DNA of 64,000 bases from contig NZ_CP053344.1 in the NCBI RefSeq assembly GCF_013113715.1, forward strand, positions 1,736,001-1,800,000, in the 5' to 3' direction. The DNA comes from Herbiconiux sp. SALV-R1 (lineage in GTDB: Bacteria; Actinomycetota; Actinomycetes; Actinomycetales; Microbacteriaceae). Position 1 is the stretch's first letter. The number at the start of each line of letters is the position of its first letter. Positions 1 to 11,450 of this stretch are shown here, piece after piece. Both the position numbers and the translations under genes were made by a program. A model generated the notes under the pieces. The model saw only the letters and a list, made by a program, of their open reading frames with translations. It did not search any database and was not told the origin of the DNA.

Positions 1-594
1 GCGGACAGGTTCGAGGCTTCGCGGAACATCATCCTCGGTGATGCACCGGCGTCCAAGACCCTCTACGTGGCCAGCGGCAACGTCTTCCCCGACGCTCTCA
101 GCGCCGCGCCCGCCGGCGGGAGCGTAGGAGCTCCCGTCCTTCTGGTCGATGGCCTCGCGACCGATCTGACTCCCGACGAATCAGGTCTCATGACCGCCCG
201 CGGAGTCACCCGTACCATCATCGTGGGCGGCCCGAGCACCGTGTCCGACAGCATGGAGGCTTCCGTGCGGTCACAGGTGTCGCAGGTGAAGCGCATCGAG
301 GGCCGTGACCGCTACGATGCCTCGGCCGCCGTCGCTCGCGACGCCTTCCCCACGTCGGGAAGTAAGAAGCCCGATACGGTGTACTTCGCCACCGGCGAGC
401 GGTATCCCGACGCGCTCGCGGGTGCAGTGCTCGCCACCAAGACGGGCTCGCCCATCTATCTCGTCCACTCCGATTGCATTCCTCGAGACGCCGCCCGCCA
501 CATCCTCGACATCGGGGCGACCAAGGCGGTGCTGCTGGGAGGCAGCGAGAGCCTGACCTCTGACGTCATGGCCCTCAAGGTCTGCAGCAAGTAG
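1..594 (+). CDS. Cell-wall-binding repeat 2 protein, C-terminal part (cut by window start)
   Basis: The reading frame is open from base 1 and ends with TAG at 592-594, so only the last 197 residues are in the window. Two tandem repeats of the putative cell-wall-binding repeat 2 family are visible. Each has the pattern DRFEAS/DRYDAS, then YVASGN.FPDALSA or YFATGERYPDALAGA, then a short hydrophobic strand and a VGGP or LGGSES turn. Such repeats are generally C-terminal anchoring modules of secreted proteins, so the missing N-terminus probably holds the signal peptide and any enzymatic domain, which I cannot see. A strong hairpin follows the gene. The family is clear; the function of the whole protein is unknown. 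Confidence 0.85.
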   Translation, partial: ADRFEASRNIILGDAPASKTLYVASGNVFPDALSAAPAGGSVGAPVLLVDGLATDLTPDESGLMTARGVTRTIIVGGPSTVSDSMEASVRSQVSQVKRIEGRDRYDASAAVARDAFPTSGSKKPDTVYFATGERYPDALAGAVLATKTGSPIYLVHSDCIPRDAARHILDIGATKAVLLGGSESLTSDVMALKVCSK

Positions 595-646
595 GATCTC
601 CCATTCACCGGCGGCGGCGACCTATCCCCGCTCGCCGGATCGAAAC

Positions 647-701
647 CGCAAACGTCGCGCCCTCCGCCGCCCCCTGGGGCTCGGGCGGCGCGACGTTTGC
701 G
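647..701 (+). terminator. Hairpin terminator after the cell-wall-binding gene
   Basis: A perfect 15 bp inverted repeat (core GCAAACGTCGCGCC at 648-661 with its complement at 687-700, plus the pair 647/701) encloses a 25-base loop. It is followed by TTTCT. It lies 53 bases after the upstream stop codon and before the promoter of the next gene. Confidence 0.7.
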
Positions 702-748
702 TTTCTGAACCGGGTCGGCGGGGCGGAGGGAGTGTCGGAGGTCGCGGG

Positions 749-754
749 TACGGT
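749..754 (+). promoter_or_regulatory. -10 element TACGGT of a leaderless start
   Basis: TACGGT lies exactly 6 nt before the ATG at 761, which would place the transcription start on the start codon. There is no Shine-Dalgarno sequence in between. This is the same arrangement as at many genes in this window. Confidence 0.5.
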
Positions 755-760
755 CGGGGC

Positions 761-1303
761 ATGACGAAGACGCAGTACTACGTGGCGGCGAGTGTGGATG
801 GGTTCATCGCCGATCGGGAGAACGGGCTGGGGTGGTTGCTCGAGTTCGGGATGGAGGAGTTCGAGAGCGACTACGAGGAGTTCCTCGGCGGTGTGGGTGT
901 GGTGGTGATGGGGTCGCGCACCTACGAGTGGCTGCTCGCCGAAGGGAGCCCATGGGCGTACCCCGAGCAGGAGGCGTGGGTGCTGACCTCGCGCGAGTTG
1001 CCGCCCATCGAGCATGGTGAGCGCATCAGGTTCGCTGCCGGTGACGTCACCGCGCTGCACCGGGAGTGGGTCGAGGCAGCCGGCGGGAAGAACATCTGGG
1101 TGGTGGGCGGCGGGGAGGTCGCCGCTCAGGTGGCCGATGCCGGGCTGCTCGATGAGCTCCTGCTCACGATCATGCCGGTGGCGCTGGGCGACGGCGCTCC
1201 CCTGCTGCCCATCGCGGCGAACACACCTGCCCTGAAGGCGTCGAACGTCGTCGCGCTCCCCAGCGGCGCGATCAGCGTGCGCTACGCCCTCAGGGCCGGC
1301 TGA
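761..1303 (+). CDS. Dihydrofolate reductase family protein (RibD C-terminal type)
   Basis: 180 residues. The protein begins YYVAASVDGFIADRENGLGWL, the first strand and substrate loop typical of RibD_C/YwjB-type reductases. It then has VVMGSRTYEW and WVVGGGEVAAQVADAGLLDEL, the NADPH-binding glycine loop and following helix. These proteins are NAD(P)H-dependent reductases related to dihydrofolate reductase and to riboflavin pathway reductases; single-domain members rarely have a proven substrate. There is no RibD deaminase domain and no riboflavin gene nearby, so a role in riboflavin synthesis is not indicated. It is a single gene, ending 22 bases before the convergent dxs stop. Confidence 0.85.
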   Translation: MTKTQYYVAASVDGFIADRENGLGWLLEFGMEEFESDYEEFLGGVGVVVMGSRTYEWLLAEGSPWAYPEQEAWVLTSRELPPIEHGERIRFAAGDVTALHREWVEAAGGKNIWVVGGGEVAAQVADAGLLDELLLTIMPVALGDGAPLLPIAANTPALKASNVVALPSGAISVRYALRAG

Positions 1304-1325
1304 CCGCACACGCCCCGAGCCGCAC

Positions 1326-3281
1326 TCAGCGGGTGAGGTGCTCGATCGAGATACTGCCCGTGTCCGACCGCGACCCGAGCGGCCGGGCGATCGGGATCTT
1401 GTCACCGCGCACCTGGGCGATGACGTCTTCGGCGATCTTCGCCGGCGTCAGGCCGACCCGGTCGAGGATCTCGTCGCGACTCGCGTGCTCGAGGAACTCA
1501 TCGGGCAGCCCCAGCTCGGTGACGGCCGTATCGACCCCCGACTGACGCAGGTCTTGACGGATGCGCGTACCGATGCCCCCCACCCGCACACCGTCTTCGA
1601 TCGTCACGACCAGTCGGTGCGCATCCGACAGCTCGATGATGCTCCACGGCACCGGAACCACCCAGCGCGGGTCGACCACGGTCGTGCCGATGCCCTCGGC
1701 CGCGAGCAGCTTCGCCACGTCGAGGGCGATCTCGGCCATCGTGCCGACCGCGACGATGAGCACGTCGCCGCGCTCGTCTTCGCGCAGCACGTCGACCCCG
1801 TCGTTCGTGCGGCGCACCGCGGGCAGCTCGGCCCCCACCGACCCCTTCGGGAAGCGGATGACCGTCGGCGCGTCTGTCACCTGCACGGCCTCCCCCAGCA
1901 GCTCGCGCAGCCGCTCGGCGTCTCGCGGCGCACTGAGACGGATGCGCGGCACCACCTGGAGGATGGCGAGGTCCCACATGCCGTGATGGCTCGCCCCGTC
2001 GGGCCCGGTGACCCCCGCTCGATCGAGCACGAAGGTGACGCCCGCCTCGTGCAGGCCGACGTCCATGAGCACCTGATCGAAGGCGCGGTTGACGAAGGTG
2101 GCGTAGAGGGCGACCACCGGATGCAGGCCCCCGAACGCCATGCCGGCCGCGGAGGTGACGGCGTGCTGCTCCGCGATGCCCACGTCGAACACGCGGGCCG
2201 GGAAGCGCTCGGCCAGCTTGTGCAGACCGGTGGGGCGCAGCATGGCTGCCGTGATGCCCACGATCGACGGATCGCGCTCGGCCTGCTTCACGATCTCGTC
2301 GGAGAACACCCCCGTCCACGACGGCGCTCCCGACCCCGAGGAGAGCGGCTCGCCGGTCTCGGGGTCGATCTGGCCCACCGCGTGGAACTGGTCGGCCACG
2401 TCGGCGAGGGCCGGCTCGTAGCCGCGGCCCTTCTCGGTGATGGCGTGCACGATGACGGGCGCCGCATAGTCCTTGGCCTGACGGAGCGCCTCCTCCATCG
2501 CCTGCACGTCGTGCCCGTCGACCGGGCCCACGTACTTGATGTCGAGGTTGGCGTAGAGCGAGGCGTTGTTCGTCATGCGGCTGAGGAAGCCGTGCAGACC
2601 ACCCCGCACACCGCGGTACAGCGCGCGGCCGAAGGCTCCGCCGACCCGGTCGAACACCCGCCAGCTGGTCTGGTGCAGCTGCCGGTAGCCGTTGGCCGTG
2701 CGCACCCCGTTGAGGTAGCGCGCCATGCCGCCGATGGTCGGGGCGTAGGAGCGCCCGTTGTCGTTCACGACGATGACCAGGTTGCGCGAGTTGTCGTCGC
2801 TGATGTTGTTGAGCGCCTCCCACGTCATACCGCCCGTGAGCGCCCCGTCGCCGACCACGGCCACGACGTGCCGGTCGGTCTGCCCGGTCATCTCGAACGC
2901 CCGCGAGATGCCGTCGGCCCACGACAGCGAGCTCGAGGCGTGCGACGACTCGACGACGTCGTGATCGCTCTCGGAGCGCTGCGGGTAACCGGCGAGCCCG
3001 CCCTTCTGCCGCAGCCGCGAGAAGTCCTGACGCCCGGTGAGCAGCTTGTGCACGTACGACTGATGCCCGGTGTCGAAGACGATCGAGTCGCGCGGCGAGT
3101 CGAACACCCGGTGGATGGCGATCGTCGTCTCGACGACGCCGAGGTTCGGCCCCAGGTGACCGCCGGTCTTCGAGACCTCGGTCACCAGGAAGGTGCGGAT
3201 CTCCGCCGCGAGAACCTCGAGCTCCTCCGAGGAGAGAGCGTCGAGGTCTCGCGGCGTCGTGATCTTCTCGAGCAGGCTCAT
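1326..3281 (-). CDS. dxs: 1-deoxy-D-xylulose-5-phosphate synthase
   Basis: 651 residues from the ATG at 3281. A GTG nine bases upstream (3290) is in frame, but the GGAAGG at 3295-3290 is correctly spaced (8 nt) only for the ATG. The enzyme condenses pyruvate and glyceraldehyde 3-phosphate in a thiamine-diphosphate-dependent reaction, the first step of the MEP isoprenoid pathway. Visible family marks are FDTGHQSYVHK near the N-terminus, the ThDP motif GDGALTGGMTWEALNN, and GIAEQHAV with the catalytic Glu in the transketolase-like pyrimidine domain, followed by the C-terminal transketolase domain. Length is normal. It lies downstream of acnA on the same strand with its own -10-like TAGACT at 3315-3320. 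It is the only MEP-pathway gene here. Confidence 0.97.
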   Translation of the reverse strand: MSLLEKITTPRDLDALSSEELEVLAAEIRTFLVTEVSKTGGHLGPNLGVVETTIAIHRVFDSPRDSIVFDTGHQSYVHKLLTGRQDFSRLRQKGGLAGYPQRSESDHDVVESSHASSSLSWADGISRAFEMTGQTDRHVVAVVGDGALTGGMTWEALNNISDDNSRNLVIVVNDNGRSYAPTIGGMARYLNGVRTANGYRQLHQTSWRVFDRVGGAFGRALYRGVRGGLHGFLSRMTNNASLYANLDIKYVGPVDGHDVQAMEEALRQAKDYAAPVIVHAITEKGRGYEPALADVADQFHAVGQIDPETGEPLSSGSGAPSWTGVFSDEIVKQAERDPSIVGITAAMLRPTGLHKLAERFPARVFDVGIAEQHAVTSAAGMAFGGLHPVVALYATFVNRAFDQVLMDVGLHEAGVTFVLDRAGVTGPDGASHHGMWDLAILQVVPRIRLSAPRDAERLRELLGEAVQVTDAPTVIRFPKGSVGAELPAVRRTNDGVDVLREDERGDVLIVAVGTMAEIALDVAKLLAAEGIGTTVVDPRWVVPVPWSIIELSDAHRLVVTIEDGVRVGGIGTRIRQDLRQSGVDTAVTELGLPDEFLEHASRDEILDRVGLTPAKIAEDVIAQVRGDKIPIARPLGSRSDTGSISIEHLTR

Positions 3282-3314
3282 GTCATCCACCTTCCCATGA
3301 CACCGTGATCTTTC

Positions 3315-3320
3315 AGTCTA
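3315..3320 (-). promoter_or_regulatory. Putative -10 element of dxs (TAGACT)
   Basis: On the minus strand TAGACT lies 33 nt before the dxs ATG and would give a leader of about 27 nt containing the GGAAGG ribosome-binding site. No good -35 is visible. Confidence 0.4.
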
Positions 3321-3379
3321 CGACGCGGGAAAGCTCGGCGAGCTGTGACGCGGGAGCGACGGGCGAGCAGTCAGACCCC

Positions 3380-6217
<2,838 letters not shown>

Positions 6218-6325
6218 GTCGACCTCACCTTCGCTGACTCACGACAATCTTTGTTCGCGAGGGGCCTGAGGGCTAGGAAGGCGAGCCTTACAACAGACCC
6301 GCATCCCAGCATCCACGCCGAAAAA

Positions 6326-6349
6326 ATTTATCTTGACGTCAAGATAAAT
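6326..6349. promoter_or_regulatory. 24 bp perfect palindrome upstream of acnA (probable operator)
   Basis: Every base pairs symmetrically around 6337/6338; the core is TATCTTGACGTCAAGATA with A/T-rich ends. It lies between the end of the P-type ATPase gene (6359) and the acnA start (6217). The form fits a homodimeric winged-helix regulator such as a MarR-family protein. TamR of Streptomyces, which controls aconitase, is a candidate by analogy only. No regulator gene is adjacent. Confidence 0.7.
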
Positions 6350-6358
6350 ATAGCACCG

Positions 6359-8737
6359 TCACTCCCGGTCGAAGACCAGGCCGCGGCTCTTCGCGATGCG
6401 GTACCAGAGCTCGATGCCGGCTGCTCCGAGGGCACCGACCCCGATGGCGAACAGCAGCGCGAGCGGGTCGCCGAGCTGCAGGGCGAAGAAGTCGCGGGAC
6501 AGCGGCACGAGGTACGCCGCCGTGAACACCACTCCCACCGAGATCACCATGCCGAGCCGCCACGAGGTGAGCGGGCGGGCCAGCACGCAGAGCACCCAGA
6601 GGGAGACCAGGAAGAGCGTGACGGTGACGAGGCTGCGCGCCTCGGCCAGCGGCACCCAGGCCCGCAGCACGGCGAAGGAGGCGAGGATGGCGGCCGCCGC
6701 GAGGAGCCCGGAGGGGAGGGAGAACGCGAGCACCCTCCTCAGCACGCCGGGCTGGTAGCGGCGGCGGTTCGGCGCGAGGGCGAGGAAGAACGACGGGATG
6801 CCGATGGCCAGCGACGACACCAGCGTCATCTGCCGGGGCAGGAACGGGAACTGCCAGAGCAGGAAGGCGCTGGCGAGCGCGAGCACGATGCCGTAGACGG
6901 TCTTGGAGAGGAACAGGTTCGACACGCGCTCGACGTTCGCGATGACCCGGCGGGCGTAGGCGAGCACGGTCGGCAGCCGGTCGAACCGGCTGTCGAGCAG
7001 CACGATGCGCGAGACGGCCCGGGTGGCGGGCGTGGCGTTGCCCATGGCGATGCCGAGGTCGGCGTCCTTCACGGCCATGGCGTCGTTCACGCCGTCGCCC
7101 GTCATGGCGACCACCCGCCCGTCGGCCTGCAGCGTCTTCACGACCCGGCGCTTCTGCTCGGGTGCGACGCGCCCGTAGACGCTCGTTCGGCCGAGTGCCG
7201 CGGCGAGCTCGTCGTCGCTCTCGAGCGTGCCTGCGTCGACCGCGCCGGGCGGGAGACCGAGCTCGTCGGCGATGGCGCCCACCGTCACCGGGTTGTCGCC
7301 CGAGAGCACGACCACGCGCACGCCCTGCTCGTGGAAGTAGCCGAGCGTGTCGCGCGCATCCGGTCGCACCGCTTCGTGGAAGACGGCAATCGCCGCGGGG
7401 CGGAAGTCGCTGCCGGGGTCGACCCGGTCGGCGTAGTCGCTCGCGAGACCGGTGCCGAGGCCGAAGGCGAGGGCCCGCCTTCCCGAGGCGGCGATGGCGT
7501 TCGCCTGGGCGAGGGCGTCGGGATGCGCGGCGAACAGCCGCTCGGGCGCGCCGAGCAGCCACGTCTCGTCGCCCTCGTCGCGCCGCAGGCTGATCGCACT
7601 GAAGGCGCGCCGCGAACTGAACGGCAGCCGCTCGAGCACGAGCGACCCGTCGAGCGCGAAGTGCGGCCGCAGCGCGAGTGCCGTCTGGTTGGCCGCGACG
7701 TCGTGCGCGATGATGCCGAGCACCCGGTCGAGCCGCTCCGAGGTGAAGCCCTCGTCGAGGGTGACCAGGCGCTCGAAGCCGATGTCGCCGGTCGTCAGCG
7801 TTCCGGTCTTGTCGACGCAGAGCACGTCGACCCGCGCCAGCGCCTCCACCGCCGCGAGCTCCTGCACCAGCACCTTCTGCCGCCCCAGCTGGATGACCGC
7901 GACCCCGAAGGCGAGGCTCGTGAGCAGCACCAGTCCCTCGGGGATCATGCCCACCACGCTCGCCACCGCGTCGAGGCCCGCCGCCCGCCACGACTCGATG
8001 CTCACCGTGTGCAGCCCGTCGAGGCCCCCGTAGGCGAGCACCCGCCCCACCACCACGACGGCGATGACGGGCAGCAGCAACCAGGTGAGGTAGACCAGGA
8101 TGCGCGTGGTCGCGGCCCGGAGCTCGGAGTACACGAGGGTGCGCTTCTTGATCTCGCGGGTGAGCGAGTTGGCGTAGGCGTCGGCGCCGACCGCCGTGAC
8201 CAGGGCCTCGGCGGTGCCGGAGACGATGAGCGAGCCGGAGAGCACGGTCTCGCCGGGCCGCTTCGCGACGGGTTCCGACTCCCCCGTGAGCATCGACTCG
8301 TCGACCAGCAGGTCGGCGACCTCGCCGAGCTCCGCGTCGGCGGTGACCTGGTCGCCGGGGCGCAGCAGCATGAGGTCGCCCAGCACCACCTCCTCCGGTC
8401 GCAGCACCACGACCTCGCCGCTGCGGCGCACCGCGGTCTCGGGGGCGGCCAGCAGCGCCAGCCGATCGAGGCTCGCCTTGGCCCGCAGCTCCTGCACGAT
8501 GCCGATGAGCGCGTTCACCACCACGATGCCGTAGAACAGGCCGTCGCCGAGATCGCCGAGCAGCAGCACCGCGAGGAAGCAGACGGTGAGGATGCCGTTG
8601 AAGAAGGTGAAGACGTTCTCCCGCAGGATGCTCCCCACCGACCGCGAGGTCGTGGAGTCGCTCACGTTCACGAGGCCGCGGGCCTGTCGATCGGCGACCT
8701 CCGCCGCATCGAGCCCTGGCGACCCCGGCGGGATCAC
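6359..8737 (-). CDS. P-type cation-transporting ATPase, CtpE-like
   Basis: 792 residues from a GTG at 8737 that overlaps the DUF3159 stop as GTGA, indicating translational coupling. The open frame continues upstream, but that part is the shadow of the DUF3159 gene. P-type ATPase marks are all present: the actuator loop ESMLTGES, the phosphorylated Asp in CVDKTGTLT, the hinge TGDGVNDAMAVKDADLGIAMG, and MIPEGLVLLTS in transmembrane segment 4. A block of membrane segments lies on each side of the catalytic domains. The MIPEGLVLL..LVQELAAVEALARVDVLC context and the length resemble mycobacterial CtpE, which has been linked to calcium uptake. There is no N-terminal heavy-metal domain and no CPC motif, so copper or zinc export is unlikely. 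The substrate is inferred from family only. Confidence 0.88.
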   Translation of the reverse strand: MIPPGSPGLDAAEVADRQARGLVNVSDSTTSRSVGSILRENVFTFFNGILTVCFLAVLLLGDLGDGLFYGIVVVNALIGIVQELRAKASLDRLALLAAPETAVRRSGEVVVLRPEEVVLGDLMLLRPGDQVTADAELGEVADLLVDESMLTGESEPVAKRPGETVLSGSLIVSGTAEALVTAVGADAYANSLTREIKKRTLVYSELRAATTRILVYLTWLLLPVIAVVVVGRVLAYGGLDGLHTVSIESWRAAGLDAVASVVGMIPEGLVLLTSLAFGVAVIQLGRQKVLVQELAAVEALARVDVLCVDKTGTLTTGDIGFERLVTLDEGFTSERLDRVLGIIAHDVAANQTALALRPHFALDGSLVLERLPFSSRRAFSAISLRRDEGDETWLLGAPERLFAAHPDALAQANAIAASGRRALAFGLGTGLASDYADRVDPGSDFRPAAIAVFHEAVRPDARDTLGYFHEQGVRVVVLSGDNPVTVGAIADELGLPPGAVDAGTLESDDELAAALGRTSVYGRVAPEQKRRVVKTLQADGRVVAMTGDGVNDAMAVKDADLGIAMGNATPATRAVSRIVLLDSRFDRLPTVLAYARRVIANVERVSNLFLSKTVYGIVLALASAFLLWQFPFLPRQMTLVSSLAIGIPSFFLALAPNRRRYQPGVLRRVLAFSLPSGLLAAAAILASFAVLRAWVPLAEARSLVTVTLFLVSLWVLCVLARPLTSWRLGMVISVGVVFTAAYLVPLSRDFFALQLGDPLALLFAIGVGALGAAGIELWYRIAKSRGLVFDRE

Positions 8738-9525
8738 GACGCGGGTTTCGCGTAGGCGGCGCGCACGAGCAGCCAGGTCACCCAGAGCAGACCCGCGTAG
8801 AGCGGAACGCCCATGATGAGCTTGACCGAGCCGAGCAGCTCCGTCTGACCCGCCCAGTAGAGCGGCAGCTCGACGATGAGCCGGGCGGCGAACAGGCCCA
8901 CCCAGCACCAGGTGGCGACGAGCACGACGCGGCCCTTGGCCCTGTCGGTGCGGTACCCGCCGGGGTCGTTCGCGAGCAGGCCCACGATCACCCCGATGAG
9001 CGGCCTCCGGGCGATGAGGGAGATGAGGAGAACCACGAGGCACACCACGTTGATGGCGATGCCCACGAGGAAGTTGTCCTCGGCGCGCCCCGTGAACAGC
9101 GCGAGCCCCGCCGACACCCCCACGCCGATGAGACCGGCGATGGCGGGCATCGGGGCACTGCGGGTGACGAGCCTGACGATGACGAACACGACCGACACGG
9201 CAACGGGAGCGCTCACGGCGAGCACGAGGTTCTTCGTGAAGGTGTACAGCACGAGGAAGGCCAGGCCGGGGAGGATCGACTCGATCAGCCCGCGCACCCC
9301 GCCGATGGCGCGCAGCAGCGACGACGCGGTCGGCGTCTCCCCCGGCTTCACCTGGCCGATGCCTGCATTGCGGGCGGCCTGGGCGAAGGCTTCGTGGAAG
9401 GTCTGCGGCGCATCCGCCCGGTCTGCCGCAGCGGCATTCCCGGCCGCTGCGGCATCCCGGTCGACGGATGCCGTGGTGTCGTCGGACGGGTTCGGCCTCT
9501 CGGCCCCGTTCGGCTGGTTCGTCAT
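8734..9525 (-). CDS. DUF3159 membrane protein
   Basis: 263 residues. A hydrophilic, Ala/Asp-rich N-terminus of about 60 residues precedes a membrane domain with about six hydrophobic segments, for example SILPGLAFLVLYTF, LVLAVSAPVAVSVVFVIV and IAINVVCLVVLLISLIA. DUF3159 is an actinobacterial membrane family of unknown function, habitually found behind dut and DUF3710 as here. The ATG at 9525 starts 2 bases after the DUF3710 stop, and the gene overlaps the P-type ATPase by 4 bases, so all four genes look like one transcript. Confidence 0.85.
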   Translation of the reverse strand: MTNQPNGAERPNPSDDTTASVDRDAAAAGNAAAADRADAPQTFHEAFAQAARNAGIGQVKPGETPTASSLLRAIGGVRGLIESILPGLAFLVLYTFTKNLVLAVSAPVAVSVVFVIVRLVTRSAPMPAIAGLIGVGVSAGLALFTGRAEDNFLVGIAINVVCLVVLLISLIARRPLIGVIVGLLANDPGGYRTDRAKGRVVLVATWCWVGLFAARLIVELPLYWAGQTELLGSVKLIMGVPLYAGLLWVTWLLVRAAYAKPAS

Positions 9526-9527
9526 GC

Positions 9528-10193
9528 TCAGGCGCCGGCGGCCTGCGCCCCGCCGGAGGCGGCGGTCTTCGGGATGGTGAGCGGGATGAGGTCGCGAGGC
9601 GGCATGGGGGCGGTGCCGCGCACCACGACGACGCTGCGGAAGAGCTCCTCCACCGCGGCCTTGGCGGTGGGGTTCGTCATCGCCTCTCCGGCGATGACGC
9701 CGCGCAGCAGCCAGCGCGGGCCGTCGACGCCGACGAAGCGGGCGACGCGCATGCCCTGCTGACCGTCGGGCCCGACGGCCGGCACCCCGGCGACGAGCTC
9801 GGGCCCGAACGGACCGTTCTGCACCGTGCTCTTGCCGCCCTGCTTGAGGATCTGGTCTTCGATCTGCTCGCGGATCTCGTGCCAGAGGCCCGTCGAACGC
9901 GGCGCGGCGAAGGCCTGCACCTGCAGCGTCGAGCCGGCGTAGTCGAGCCCCACGGCCACCACGCGATTGGTGCCCTCCTCGACCTCGAGGCGGAGGTGCA
10001 GTCCCTCCCGCGGGAGGATCTTGAGCCCGCCCAGGTCGACGTACGGCCGCGCGGGGCTGGCCTCGCTCGCGTCGAAGGGGCCCTCGGTGGCTCGGTTGTC
10101 GGGGGCCGACTTGCTGTCGTCGGGGGCGGAGTCGCCGCCCTCGGGCGTCTGGGGTTCCGGCTGCTCGTCGGGCACGATGTCTTTGTCGGTCAT
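9528..10193 (-). CDS. DUF3710 domain protein
   Basis: 221 residues. After an acidic, Pro/Glu/Asp-rich N-terminus of about 55 residues comes the conserved DUF3710 core, including YVDLGGLKILPREGLHLRLEVE, STLQVQAFAAPRSTGLWHEIREQI and RWLLRGVIAGEAM. It has no signal peptide and no membrane segment, so it is probably cytoplasmic. The family is found almost only in actinobacteria and its role is unknown. The start codon overlaps the dut stop (ATGA), so it is translationally coupled to dut. Confidence 0.9.
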   Translation of the reverse strand: MTDKDIVPDEQPEPQTPEGGDSAPDDSKSAPDNRATEGPFDASEASPARPYVDLGGLKILPREGLHLRLEVEEGTNRVVAVGLDYAGSTLQVQAFAAPRSTGLWHEIREQIEDQILKQGGKSTVQNGPFGPELVAGVPAVGPDGQQGMRVARFVGVDGPRWLLRGVIAGEAMTNPTAKAAVEELFRSVVVVRGTAPMPPRDLIPLTIPKTAASGGAQAAGA

Positions 10194-10648
10194 GACTGGC
10201 TTCCGTTCGTGGGCGACGAATATCCGGTCGACCCGAATCCGCCCTCCCCGCGATCGCTCCCGGGGAGCGTCTCGACGGGCACGAACACGGCCCTGGTCAC
10301 CGGCATCACGATCAGTTGCGCGATTCTGTCGCCGACGGCGATATCGTACGGCACGTTGCTGTCGGTGTTGAGGAGCACGACCTTGATCTCCCCTCGGTAG
10401 CCCGCGTCGACCGTGCCGGGCGAGTTGACCACGGTGATGCCGTGCTTGGCGGCGAGCCCGCTGCGCGGCACCACGAAGGCGGCGTAGCCGTCAGGCAGCG
10501 CGATCGAGACACCCGTGCCCACCATCGCCCGTTCGCCGGGCCCAAGGGTGAGCGCCTCGGCGGAGTGCAGATCGGCGCCGGCGTCGCCGGGGTGGGAGTA
10601 GGCCGGCGGGCGCTCCGCGGTCAGCAGGATCTCGATCGAAGAAGTCAC
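10190..10648 (-). CDS. dut: dUTP diphosphatase
   Basis: 152 residues from a GTG at 10648. The enzyme hydrolyses dUTP to dUMP and pyrophosphate, keeping uracil out of DNA and feeding dTMP synthesis. All five motifs of the trimeric family are present: DAGADLHS, PRSGLAAKHGI, GTVDAGYRGEI with the catalytic Asp, RIAQLIV, and the C-terminal Gly-rich arm RGEGGFGSTG. Length is normal. A TAGCCT hexamer lies 6 nt before the GTG, so the mRNA is probably leaderless. The divergent DUF3093 gene starts only 39 bp away. Confidence 0.97.
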   Translation of the reverse strand: MTSSIEILLTAERPPAYSHPGDAGADLHSAEALTLGPGERAMVGTGVSIALPDGYAAFVVPRSGLAAKHGITVVNSPGTVDAGYRGEIKVVLLNTDSNVPYDIAVGDRIAQLIVMPVTRAVFVPVETLPGSDRGEGGFGSTGYSSPTNGSQS

Positions 10649-10654
10649 GAGTCG

Positions 10655-10660
10655 AGGCTA
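10655..10660 (-). promoter_or_regulatory. -10 element TAGCCT of dut (leaderless)
   Basis: On the minus strand TAGCCT is followed by 6 nt and then the dut GTG. The whole divergent promoter region between dut and the DUF3093 gene is 39 bp. Confidence 0.6.
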
Positions 10661-10687
10661 GTGCAGAAAGAATGATCGAATAGAGCC

Positions 10688-11134
10688 ATGCAGCACTACC
10701 GCGAGAGGCTCCACCCGTCGCTCTGGGTCTACCTCTCCACAGCTCTCGTCCTGCCCGCCAGCACCATCGTGTTCGCGCCCCTGACCACCGTGCCCGGTGT
10801 GCTGATCGGCATCGCGGTGGGGCTCGTGCTCTACGCGGGGATCGTCGTCGTGCTGGTGACGACCTCCCCCGTGCTCGAGGTGACGGAGAAGGAGGTGCGG
10901 GTCGGCAGGGCGCGCATCCCCAAGGAGCTCGTCGGGGACTGCCGGGCCTACCGGGGTGAGGATGCCGCGCTGCAGCGGGGCCGTCTGCTCGACGCGCGGG
11001 CCTACCTCTGCATCAGGGGATGGATCGACCCGGTGGTGAACATGCGAATCGCCGATCCGCAGGATCCGACACCCTACTGGCTGGTGTCGACCCGGCGTCC
11101 CGGCGATTTCATCGATGCGGTGACGATGCGCTGA
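10688..11134 (+). CDS. DUF3093 membrane protein
   Basis: 148 residues. It begins YRERLHPSLWVYLSTALVLPAS with two hydrophobic segments at about residues 10-35 and 38-62, followed by a soluble part (VLEVTEKEVRVGRARIPKELVGD...) that resembles a small membrane-associated beta domain. DUF3093 is an actinobacterial family of unknown function, typically divergent from dut as here. The ending GWIDPVVNMRIADPQDPTPYWLVSTRRPGDFIDAV is well conserved in the family. Confidence 0.9.
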   Translation: MQHYRERLHPSLWVYLSTALVLPASTIVFAPLTTVPGVLIGIAVGLVLYAGIVVVLVTTSPVLEVTEKEVRVGRARIPKELVGDCRAYRGEDAALQRGRLLDARAYLCIRGWIDPVVNMRIADPQDPTPYWLVSTRRPGDFIDAVTMR

Positions 11135-11156
11135 TCGCGCGTGCCGCGGGAGTGGC

Positions 11157-11450
11157 CTAGGAGGCGCACTCCACGCAGATCGCGCCGAACTTCTCCTCGT
11201 GATCGATCTGCGAGCGGTGCTTCACCAGGAAGCAGCTCATGCAGGTGAACTCGTCGGCCTGCGGAGGCAGGACGACGACGTCGAGATCGAGGTCGGAGAG
11301 ATCGGCACCGGGCAGCTCGAAGCCACCCGGGTTGTCGGCGTCATCGACATCTACGACGCCGGACATCTTGTCCGGAACCCGCTCCTTCAGCGCTTCGATC
11401 GAATCCGAGTCGTCATCGGTCTTGCGCGGTGCGTCGTAATCAGTCGCCAT
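11157..11450 (-). CDS. DUF4193 zinc-ribbon-like protein
   Basis: 97 residues from the ATG at 11450, giving the family's usual MATDYDAPRKTDDDS start; an in-frame ATG two codons upstream (11456) is possible. The N-terminal two thirds is acidic. The C-terminus has two CxxC knuckles, FTCMSCFLVKHRSQ and AICVECAS, which should bind one zinc. DUF4193 is an abundant small actinobacterial protein of unknown role; some relatives have been tied to RNA polymerase or ribosome-associated functions without proof. It is convergent with the DUF3093 gene. Confidence 0.88.
   Translation of the reverse strand: MATDYDAPRKTDDDSDSIEALKERVPDKMSGVVDVDDADNPGGFELPGADLSDLDLDVVVLPPQADEFTCMSCFLVKHRSQIDHEEKFGAICVECAS

Noticed and set aside
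6359-9043. A longer, 894-codon version of the P-type ATPase
   Set aside because: The first 102 codons overlap the DUF3159 gene in another frame and read as Arg/His/Gly-rich nonsense; the GTG at 8737 overlapping the DUF3159 stop is the natural start.
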